From: Sulfurospirillum sp. UBA6810
Lineage (GTDB): Bacteria > Campylobacterota > Campylobacteria > Campylobacterales > Sulfurospirillaceae
Direction of reading: 5' to 3'
Assembly: GCA_002469305.1 (NCBI GenBank)
Contig: DKEY01000072.1
Span: 5,669-11,993, forward strand
Length of the DNA: 6,325 nt
The translations under genes and the position numbers were made by a program. The number at the start of each line of letters is the position of its first letter. Positions within the stretch are counted from its first letter, which is position 1. Shown piece after piece: positions 1 through 4,657 of the stretch. The notes under the pieces are model-generated. The model searched no databases. It saw only the letters and a list, made by a program, of their open reading frames with translations, and was not told the origin of the DNA.

Positions 1-16
1 GCTGGACTTGTTCAGT
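1..16 (+). promoter_or_regulatory. Hairpin (cut by window start) upstream of guaB RBS
   Basis: Bases 1-16 fold on themselves: GCTG (1-4) against CAGT (13-16) with one G-T pair, then G5-T12 (wobble) and A6-T11, leaving loop CTTG (7-10). The apex GA-CTTG-TT is the same as in the hairpin at 3052-3079 and close to those at 1678-1705 and 4600-4626. The right arm continues into AAAA and the guaB Shine-Dalgarno AAGGGG (20-25). The left arm may continue upstream of the window, so its full length is unknown. Taken alone this short stem would be weak evidence; the resemblance to the other three sites supports it. Confidence 0.5.
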
Positions 17-33
17 AAAAAGGGGACATTAAA

Positions 34-1482
34 ATGAAAATAAGAAAAAGAGCATTAACATTTGAAGATATATTATTAGTACCAAAATATTCAGAAATTC
101 TTCCAAGACAAGTTGATATAACAAGTAAATTTAGTAAAAATGTATCTTTAAACACACCTCTTGTTTCAGCAGCTATGGATACAGTTACAGAACATCGCGC
201 CGCTATCATGATGGCTCGCCTTGGTGGGCTTGGTATTATCCATAAAAATATGGATATAGAAGCACAATCAAGAGAGATAAGAAGAGTTAAAAAAAGTGAG
301 AGTGGTATCATCATCGATCCAGTTTCTGTTTTAGCAGATGCTACGATACGTGAAGCTCTTGATATCATGAGTGAATACAGAATATCAGGTGTTCCAGTAG
401 TTGATAAAGCAAATAAGCTCATAGGCATTTTGACAAATAGAGATTTGAGATTTGAAGATGAATTTAGTAAAAAAGTAGAAGAAGTAATGACAAAAATGCC
501 TTTGATAACTGTGAAAAAAGGTACAACATTAGATGAAGCTGAAGCTATTTTTAAAACAAACAAAGTTGAAAAACTCCCTGTTGTGAGTGATGAGGGAAAA
601 TTAGAAGGTCTTATCACGATAAAAGATTTAAAAAAGCGTGTAGAATATCCACAAGCAAATAAAGATGAATTTGGAAGACTTCGTGTGGGTGCTGCTATCG
701 GTGTTGGTCAACTTGACCGTGCTGAAGCACTTGTAAAAGCAGGTGTTGATGTACTTGTTTTAGATTCTGCTCATGGACATTCAAAAGGTATCATAGATAC
801 AGTCAAAAAGATAAAAGAGAGTCTTGATGTAGATGTTGTTGCTGGAAATATTGCAACAAAAGAAGCTGCACTTGCTTTGATAGAAGCGGGTGTTGATGGT
901 ATAAAAGTAGGAATTGGACCAGGGAGTATCTGTACTACAAGGATAGTTGCAGGTGTTGGCGTTCCTCAAATATCTGCTATCGAAGAGTGTTCTGAAGTTG
1001 GAAAAAAATATGGAGTTCCAGTAACTGCAGATGGTGGTATCAAGTATTCTGGTGATGTAGCAAAAGCACTTGCAGTGGGTGCAAGTTGTATCATGATAGG
1101 AAGCTTACTTGCAGGAACAGATGAGAGTCCAGGTGAGCTTATAACATATCAAGGACGTCAGTATAAAACATATCGTGGTATGGGAAGTATCGGTGCTATG
1201 ACAAAAGGAAGTACGGATAGATATTTCCAAGAGGGAACAGCAGCTGATAAGCTAGTACCTGAGGGCATTGAGGGGCGTGTTCCTTATGTTGGAAATGTAA
1301 AAAGCGTTGTTCATCAACTTGTGGGAGGACTTCGTTCTTCTATGGGATATGTTGGAGCACGTGATATACTTGATTTTCAAGAGAGAGCTGAGTTTGTAGA
1401 GATAACAAGTGCAGGGCTTAAAGAGAGCCATGTTCATGATGTTATCATCACACATGAAGCACCAAATTATAGAGTAAATTAA
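34..1482 (+). CDS. guaB: IMP dehydrogenase
   Basis: The product oxidises IMP to XMP with NAD+, the committed step of GMP synthesis, in the cytosol as a tetramer. At 482 residues it has the normal bacterial IMPDH length. The TIM barrel starts with the typical LTFEDILLVPKYS; two CBS domains lie at about residues 93-205 (ISGVPVVD and KLPVVSDEGKL) and the barrel resumes at about 215. Visible active-site parts are the catalytic loop GIGPGSICTTR with Cys300, the phosphate-binding VTADGGIKYSGD (about 330-341), YRGMGS (380-385) and the mobile-flap pair Arg396-Tyr397. The ATG at 34 follows AAGGGG (20-25) at 8-base spacing. The next gene is 235 bases away, so guaB probably ends its transcription unit or is followed by a leaky attenuating region. 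No damage is visible. Identification is by family motifs and is very secure. Confidence 0.98.
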   Translation: MKIRKRALTFEDILLVPKYSEILPRQVDITSKFSKNVSLNTPLVSAAMDTVTEHRAAIMMARLGGLGIIHKNMDIEAQSREIRRVKKSESGIIIDPVSVLADATIREALDIMSEYRISGVPVVDKANKLIGILTNRDLRFEDEFSKKVEEVMTKMPLITVKKGTTLDEAEAIFKTNKVEKLPVVSDEGKLEGLITIKDLKKRVEYPQANKDEFGRLRVGAAIGVGQLDRAEALVKAGVDVLVLDSAHGHSKGIIDTVKKIKESLDVDVVAGNIATKEAALALIEAGVDGIKVGIGPGSICTTRIVAGVGVPQISAIEECSEVGKKYGVPVTADGGIKYSGDVAKALAVGASCIMIGSLLAGTDESPGELITYQGRQYKTYRGMGSIGAMTKGSTDRYFQEGTAADKLVPEGIEGRVPYVGNVKSVVHQLVGGLRSSMGYVGARDILDFQERAEFVEITSAGLKESHVHDVIITHEAPNYRVN

Positions 1483-1488
1483 TATAAT
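1483..1488 (+). promoter_or_regulatory. Possible -10 element for metX
   Basis: TATAAT occurs at 1483-1488, directly after the guaB stop codon. Campylobacterota sigma70 promoters depend mainly on the -10 box, and no -35 is visible about 17 bases upstream (inside the guaB 3' end). If real, the transcript would carry a metX leader of about 220 bases with all the hairpins listed below. In such AT-rich DNA a chance TATAAT is quite possible, so this is weak. Confidence 0.22.
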
Positions 1489-1525
1489 ATATAAATTGAT
1501 AAATATAAACTTTTAACTCATTCTC

Positions 1526-1548
1526 AAAATTACATCCTTGTAATTTTT
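1526..1548 (+). terminator. Hairpin plus T-tract after guaB (TCCT loop)
   Basis: AAAATTAC (1526-1533) pairs with GTAATTTT (1540-1547), and A1534-T1539 extends the stem to 9 bp around a TCCT loop (1535-1538). The 3' arm runs into five T residues (1544-1548). This is the expected place for the guaB terminator, but the stem is A/T-rich and would be weak. The loop resembles that of the next hairpin (GTCCT at 1571-1575) although the stems differ. Confidence 0.45.
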
Positions 1549-1554
1549 CCGAGG

Positions 1555-1595
1555 TTGACTCTAAAAAATCGTCCTGATTTTTCTTTACGAGTCAA
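1555..1595 (+). terminator. Nested hairpin with GTCCT loop and T-rich tail
   Basis: The outer arms TTGACTC (1555-1561) and GAGTCAA (1589-1595) are perfectly complementary. The inner arms AAAAATC (1564-1570) and GATTTTT (1576-1582) close a GTCCT loop. The inner stem is followed by TTTTTCTTT, so it could act as a second weak guaB terminator. With the outer stem it makes a longer structured element, about 120 bases upstream of metX. It may equally be part of the metX leader or of a dispersed repeat. Confidence 0.45.
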
Positions 1596-1648
1596 AATCC
1601 GTAAAAGGGGTAATTTATCAATTTTTAGGATACCAAATAAAAATACAG

Positions 1649-1687
1649 AAGGTACTTCGCGCAATAGCAGCGAGGAATTTTTACCTT
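1649..1687 (+). terminator. Terminator-like hairpin in the metX leader
   Basis: The core CTTCGCGC (1655-1662) folds back on GC(A)GCGAGG (1667-1675) around an AATA loop, with one bulged A and one G-T pair. It is followed by AATTTTT (1676-1682), the layout of an intrinsic terminator. Outer arms AAGGTA (1649-1654) and TACCTT (1682-1687) can add six pairs. This core is more G/C-rich than the neighbouring stems. The TACCT of the outer arm is also used by the hairpin at 1678-1705, so the full forms of the two cannot coexist. Confidence 0.5.
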
Positions 1688-1705
1688 GATTTGTTGAGGT
1701 AAAAA
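1678..1705 (+). promoter_or_regulatory. GA-TTTG-TT hairpin next to the metX RBS
   Basis: TTTTTACCT (1678-1686) pairs with AGGTAAAAA (1697-1705), T1687-G1696 adds a wobble pair, and the apex reads GA-TTTG-TT (1688-1695). The right arm touches the metX Shine-Dalgarno AAGGAG (1704-1709), so folding could limit ribosome access. The apex matches the hairpins upstream of guaB, of the nitrilase-like gene and of the aminotransferase, while the arms are different. Confidence 0.6.
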
Positions 1706-1717
1706 GGAGACAGTTAA

Positions 1718-2821
1718 TTGAAAATAACAACAGCAATACAGCATTTTAATGAGCCACTTTACTTAGAGAGTGGACGTATCTTAGAATCATACAAGCTTGC
1801 CTATGAAACATATGGTGAGCTTAATGAAGACAAATCAAATGCGATTGTAGTGTTTCATGCTCTCACAGGAAGCCACCATGCAGCAGGTAGATATGAAAAT
1901 GATAAAAAATCTGGTTGGTGGGATCCTTTAATCGGTGACGAAAAGATAGTTGATACAACAAAGTACTTTGTCATTTGTGTAAATGTACTAGGGAGTTGTT
2001 TTGGTTCGACTGGACCTATGTCAAATGGTGAAAAAGAACCTCTAAGACTTAACTTTCCAGTTATTACAATCAGTGATATGGTAAAAGCTCAAATGAGATT
2101 GTTTAAACACCTCGGTATTACCAAGGCATATGCAATCATCGGTGGTTCTATGGGTGGTATGCAAGCTTTATGTGCTGGCGTTGAGTATCCAGAGTTTACC
2201 TCTCGTGTTATCTGTCTCGCTTCTACATACGCAACACAAGCTTGGGCGATAGCATTTAACAGACTCGCTATGGAGGGTATCGTCAATGACCCACGCTTTA
2301 AAAATGGACACTATGAAAAAGATGATTTTAAAGAAGAAGGTCTTTTTGGTTTTGCTGTTGGTAGGATGGCTGGACATATAAGCTTTTTATCTCCTCACTC
2401 TATGGATAGTAAATTTGGTCGAAATTATGTAGAGACAGATGGTTTGTATGAGCTATTTGGAAGATTTCAGGTGGAACGCTATATGGAGTACAATGGTCAC
2501 AGTTTTGCAAAAAGATTTGACCCACTAAGTTATCTCTATATCATTAAAGCTATGAATATCTTTGATGCAACAAGAAACTATGATTCACTGGCAGATTCAC
2601 TAAAACATATAAAGTCAAAGCTTACACTTATCTCTTTTAAAGAAGACAAGTTATTTCGTCCAAGAGAGATGGAAGAGATACGAGATACTTTAGTCAATCT
2701 TGGGCGTGCAAATCAAGTAAAATACGTTTGTATAGATAGTGATTATGGGCACGATGCCTTTTTAATAGAGTATGATAAATTTGATTTTTATATAAAAAAA
2801 GCACTAGAGGAAAAGGTATAA
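1718..2821 (+). CDS. metX: Homoserine O-acetyltransferase (MetX)
   Basis: MetX acylates the hydroxyl of L-homoserine, normally from acetyl-CoA, for direct sulfhydrylation to homocysteine in methionine synthesis. It is cytosolic and has an alpha/beta-hydrolase fold. The 367 residues are the usual length. Visible are HALTGSHHAAG (47-57), GSCFGSTGP (92-100), the nucleophile elbow GGSMGGMQ with Ser144, LSPHSMDSKFGR (224-235), the acid Asp310 in FKEDKLFRP, and His345 in DYGHDAF. Together these give a complete Ser-Asp-His triad. The start is TTG at 1718: an in-frame TAA (1715-1717) directly precedes it, AAGGAG (1704-1709) is 8 bases upstream, and the next in-frame Met is residue 101. Its stop is one base from xseB, so the two are co-transcribed. 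Some MetX enzymes use succinyl-CoA, which I cannot exclude from sequence alone. The structured leader suggests regulation of transcription or translation. Confidence 0.95.
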   Translation: MKITTAIQHFNEPLYLESGRILESYKLAYETYGELNEDKSNAIVVFHALTGSHHAAGRYENDKKSGWWDPLIGDEKIVDTTKYFVICVNVLGSCFGSTGPMSNGEKEPLRLNFPVITISDMVKAQMRLFKHLGITKAYAIIGGSMGGMQALCAGVEYPEFTSRVICLASTYATQAWAIAFNRLAMEGIVNDPRFKNGHYEKDDFKEEGLFGFAVGRMAGHISFLSPHSMDSKFGRNYVETDGLYELFGRFQVERYMEYNGHSFAKRFDPLSYLYIIKAMNIFDATRNYDSLADSLKHIKSKLTLISFKEDKLFRPREMEEIRDTLVNLGRANQVKYVCIDSDYGHDAFLIEYDKFDFYIKKALEEKV

Positions 2822-2822
2822 A

Positions 2823-3014
2823 ATGAGTACTACTTTTGAAGAAAAACTAGAAAATGCGAAAAAGGTTTTGGAGGAGTTATCAAATCCAGAAATTGCACTT
2901 GCTGATGGTATGAAAAAATATACCCAAGGGATAGAGCTTCTAAAAGAGGCAAGTAAGATGATAGAAGATGCAAAGCTTGAATATGAAACTTTACAAAAAA
3001 GTGAAGAGAAATGA
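2823..3014 (+). CDS. xseB: Exodeoxyribonuclease VII small subunit
   Basis: XseB is the small accessory subunit that binds several copies to XseA, forming exonuclease VII, which degrades single-stranded DNA to oligonucleotides. The 63-residue product fits this short family. It shows the pattern FEEKLENAKKVLEELSNPE, then ALADGMKKYTQGIELL, then a charged helix ending LEYETLQ, which is a two-helix antiparallel coiled coil. The ATG at 2823 lies one base after the metX stop and uses a G/A-rich Shine-Dalgarno (AGAGGAAAAGG, about 2806-2816) inside the metX 3' end, indicating translational coupling. xseA is not in the window. The link to methionine synthesis is positional only. Confidence 0.9.
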   Translation: MSTTFEEKLENAKKVLEELSNPEIALADGMKKYTQGIELLKEASKMIEDAKLEYETLQKSEEK

Positions 3015-3051
3015 AAAATTCTTTGCGAAGTAAAAGCTTTAGTGATAGGAA

Positions 3052-3079
3052 TTTGACTTGGGACTTGTTCCAAGTCAAA
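3052..3079 (+). promoter_or_regulatory. Perfect 10-bp hairpin with GA-CTTG-TT apex at the RBS
   Basis: TTTGACTTGG (3052-3061) is exactly complementary to CCAAGTCAAA (3070-3079). G3062-T3069 (wobble) and A3063-T3068 extend the stem to 12 pairs around loop CTTG (3064-3067). The last bases of the right arm overlap the Shine-Dalgarno AAAGGAG (3077-3083) of the gene starting at 3092. There is no T-tract after it, so it is not an intrinsic terminator. Its apex matches those at 1-16, 1678-1705 and 4600-4626. Confidence 0.75.
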
Positions 3080-3091
3080 GGAGAAATTTAG

Positions 3092-3883
3092 ATGAAACTT
3101 GCCGCTTTACAGCTTGCAACACTTCCTATGAGCAGTGCGAGATTGGATTATTATCTGCGTATATGTAAAGATAAAGAGATAGACCTTTTACTTTTAAGCG
3201 AGTATGCACTCAATAGCTTTTTCAAAGAGTTAGAAACTACACCTTTTTCTATGATAAAAGAACAATCAAATCATAAGATTGAAGTGCTAAAAGAGTTGTG
3301 CAAAAAATATGAGATAACAGTAGTCGCTCCGATTGTACATGTAAAGGGTAAAAAACTTTATAAAAGCGTGGCTAAGTTTAGTGCAAAATCTGTTAGCTAC
3401 TTTGACCAGCAATTTTTGATAAACTTTAAACACTGGAATGAAGAGAAATTTTTTGACAATGAGATATGCCAGTACAATTTACCAGTTTTCACACACAATG
3501 GACTAAAGTTTGGTATAGTCAGTGGCTTTGAGTTGCACTTTGATGTTGTGTTTTCAGAAGTGATGAAAAAAAGTGTTGATGTGGTACTTAGCCCTTCTAG
3601 TTCAACTTTTGATTCAAGTAGAAGATGGCAAGAACTTTTGAAAACAAGAGCCTTTTTAAATAACGTATATATCCTAAGAGCAAATAGAGTAGGTAGCTAT
3701 AAAGAGGGGGAAGAAGCTTGGAAGTTTTATGGACACAGCAATCTCATAAACCCTTTTGGTGAAGTGGAACTCACTCTTGGTGATAAAGAAGAGATACTTA
3801 TAGCAAGTATCGATAAAGAAGAGATAAACAGTGCAAGAAGAAGCTGGGGCTGGAAAAAAGCCTTAACTAAGAGAGGAGTATAA
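3092..3883 (+). CDS. Nitrilase-fold (carbon-nitrogen hydrolase) protein, probably inactive
   Basis: The 263 residues follow the nitrilase/amidase superfamily: N-terminal KLAALQLAT, then LLLLSEYAL with the catalytic-type Glu37, INFKHWNEEKFF (110-121), GLKFGIVSGFELHFD (137-151), SPSSSTFDSSRRWQELLKTRAFLNNVYILRANRVG (167-201) and FYGHSNLINPFGEV (212-225). Normal members cleave or form amide-type C-N bonds with a Glu-Lys-Cys triad. Here the Cys position, normally ICYD or ICYE, reads SGFE, so Gly145 replaces the nucleophile. The Lys of the usual YxKxxL motif appears to be Gln106, although Lys113 lies nearby. The only cysteines are residues 25, 70 and 126. I infer a non-catalytic or altered protein, with substrate unknown. 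The ATG at 3092 follows AGGAG (3079-3083) at 8 bases. The ThiF-like gene starts 2 bases after its stop, so the two likely act together. Confidence 0.85.
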   Translation: MKLAALQLATLPMSSARLDYYLRICKDKEIDLLLLSEYALNSFFKELETTPFSMIKEQSNHKIEVLKELCKKYEITVVAPIVHVKGKKLYKSVAKFSAKSVSYFDQQFLINFKHWNEEKFFDNEICQYNLPVFTHNGLKFGIVSGFELHFDVVFSEVMKKSVDVVLSPSSSTFDSSRRWQELLKTRAFLNNVYILRANRVGSYKEGEEAWKFYGHSNLINPFGEVELTLGDKEEILIASIDKEEINSARRSWGWKKALTKRGV

Positions 3884-3885
3884 AA

Positions 3886-4551
3886 ATGGAAAATTATTTT
3901 CACAGACAAATTCAACTTTGGGGAGAAGAGACACAGGAGTCTCTAGCCTCTAAAAAAATAGCTATCATAGGCTGTGGTGGGCTTGGTAGTTCGCTTGCTA
4001 TCGCTCTTGGAAGTACAGGTATAGGTGAGATACATCTTGTAGATTTTGATGAGGTAAGTGTACACAATATCCATCGCCAGATAGCTTTTAAAGTTGGTGA
4101 TGAGGGTAAATACAAAGCTGAAGTTGTTGGTGCTTTGGTAGAAGCTAGATGCCCTTTTGTAAAAACAATCTTACATGTAGAAAATTTTGAGAGCTTTTCA
4201 CAAAAAGATATACAGCTTGATTTGATTATAGATGCAACAGATAATCTTCCAGTAAGAGCTAAGATAGATGAGTATGCAAAAAAAGTCAATACTCCTTGGA
4301 TATATGGTTCCGTAGAAGCGTTTAATGGACAAGTTTGTTTTTTTGAGAAAAGTAGCTTTAAAGCGTTCAAAGTCAAAGATAAAAAACCAGCAGGTATCGC
4401 AGCACCTATCGTGATGCATATCGCCTCACTCCAAGCAAATCTAGCACTTCGTTATCTTGCAGGACTTAGTGTAAAAAAAGACTTTTTATACTATCTGTAT
4501 ATCAATGATGAGGGTGAGCTTATCACACAAAAATTTGGCATGCCAATTTAG
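3886..4551 (+). CDS. ThiF/MoeB/HesA-family adenylyltransferase-like protein
   Basis: E1-like proteins of this family adenylate the C-terminus of a ubiquitin-like sulfur carrier (ThiS, MoaD) or a similar carboxylate. The 221 residues show the family start HRQIQLWGEE, the nucleotide-binding GCGGLG (29-34), acidic LVDFDEV (51-57), NIHRQ (61-65), GKYKAE (74-79) and IDATDN (115-120), then GIAAPIVMHIASLQANLALRYLAG. The ATP site therefore looks intact. MoeB and ThiF usually carry two CxxC zinc motifs and are about 245-250 residues. Here the only cysteines are 30, 89 and 151, no CxxC is present, and no Cys stands at the ThiF active-site position before the GIAAP segment. The ATG at 3886 is 2 bases after the preceding stop with GGAG (3875-3878) 7 bases upstream. 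No ThiS/MoaD partner is in the window. Calling it thiF or moeB would over-assign it; tRNA or small-molecule activation is also possible. Confidence 0.85.
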   Translation: MENYFHRQIQLWGEETQESLASKKIAIIGCGGLGSSLAIALGSTGIGEIHLVDFDEVSVHNIHRQIAFKVGDEGKYKAEVVGALVEARCPFVKTILHVENFESFSQKDIQLDLIIDATDNLPVRAKIDEYAKKVNTPWIYGSVEAFNGQVCFFEKSSFKAFKVKDKKPAGIAAPIVMHIASLQANLALRYLAGLSVKKDFLYYLYINDEGELITQKFGMPI

Positions 4552-4588
4552 TTTAGTATCGGGGCCTGACCCCTTAACTAAACTTTTT
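4550..4588 (+). terminator. Strong intrinsic terminator after the ThiF-like gene
   Basis: AGTTTAGT (4550-4557) pairs with ACTAAACT (4577-4584), and GGGG (4561-4564) pairs with CCCC (4570-4573) around loop CCTGA. A symmetric 3x3 internal loop separates the two stems. The structure ends in TTTTT (4584-4588). The stem begins on the last two bases of the stop codon TAG. This is the clearest intrinsic terminator in the window and separates the ThiF-like pair from the aminotransferase-murC pair. The core GGGGCCTGACCCC also resembles short palindromes that I recall as dispersed intergenic repeats, so a repeat doubling as terminator is possible. Confidence 0.8.
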
Positions 4589-4599
4589 AGTGAGATGAA

Positions 4600-4626
4600 T
4601 TGAACTTGGACTTTGTTCAAGTTCAA
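4600..4626 (+). promoter_or_regulatory. Hairpin with GA-CTTTG-TT apex upstream of the aminotransferase
   Basis: TTGAACTTG (4600-4608) is exactly complementary to CAAGTTCAA (4618-4626). G4609-T4617 (wobble), A4610-T4616 and C4611-G4615 extend it to 12 pairs with a TTT loop. The apex GA-CTTTG-TT is one base longer than at 1-16 and 3052-3079. Unlike the other three sites, the Shine-Dalgarno is not adjacent: about 20 bases and a TATAAT lie between the hairpin and AAGGA (4646-4650). No T-tract follows, so it is not a terminator. Confidence 0.7.
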
Positions 4627-4641
4627 GAAGAAAGTTATAAT
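4613..4641 (+). promoter_or_regulatory. Possible sigma70 promoter for the aminotransferase-murC unit
   Basis: TATAAT at 4636-4641 is a consensus -10 box, and TTGTTC at 4613-4618 is a partial -35 at 17-base spacing. It lies right after the terminator at 4550-4588, where a new transcription unit is expected. Transcription would begin near 4648, inside the Shine-Dalgarno AAGGA, leaving an almost leaderless mRNA. That is a reason for doubt. The -35 would sit in the apex and right arm of the hairpin at 4600-4626. Confidence 0.35.
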
Positions 4642-4657
4642 ATAAAAGGAAAAATGA

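Larger units (their letters stand above)
1493..1624. repeat. 12-bp perfect inverted repeat bracketing two hairpins
   Basis: AAATTGATAAAT (1493-1504) is exactly complementary to ATTTATCAATTT (1613-1624), 108 bases apart. Inside lie the hairpins at 1526-1547 and 1555-1595, so the segment could fold as a multi-branched RNA closed by the 12-bp stem. Alternatively it could be a small decayed insertion with terminal inverted repeats, but I see no clear target-site duplication outside it. The arms are A/T-rich (2 of 12 bases are G or C), which lowers the significance. No open reading frame on either strand here looks like a real gene. Confidence 0.5.

Noticed and set aside
12..617. 201-codon open frame on the - strand opposite guaB
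   Set aside because: It lies wholly antisense to the well-supported guaB, has a low-complexity Ser/Leu/Ile-rich product from the complement of A/T-rich codons, and has no recognisable domain.
1555..1583. TTGACT at 1555-1560 as a -35 box for metX
   Set aside because: The -10 position at 17-base spacing reads TTTTTC, which is not a plausible -10, and the TTGACTC is explained as an arm of the 1555-1595 stem.
1483..1717. CRISPR array, tRNA or known SAM riboswitch in the guaB-metX gap
   Set aside because: There are no direct repeats with regular spacers, no cloverleaf with a T-loop consensus, and no SAM aptamer pattern I recognise; the structure is only inverted repeats.
1530..1736. 68-codon open frame on the - strand across the guaB-metX gap
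   Set aside because: It runs through several inverted repeats and into the metX start, with no domain or convincing start signal; the gap is better explained as non-coding structured DNA.
3033..3040. AAAGCTTT palindrome in the xseB-nitrilase gap
   Set aside because: It is an eight-base self-complementary word, expected by chance in DNA of this composition, and has no loop or partner.
2804..3078. Open frames of 82 and 89 codons on the - strand opposite xseB
   Set aside because: They are antisense to xseB and overlap each other; the XseB coiled-coil pattern on the + strand is convincing.
3912..4376. 154-codon open frame on the - strand opposite the ThiF-like gene
   Set aside because: The + strand frame carries intact family motifs along the whole length; the antisense product has no recognisable features and no convincing RBS.
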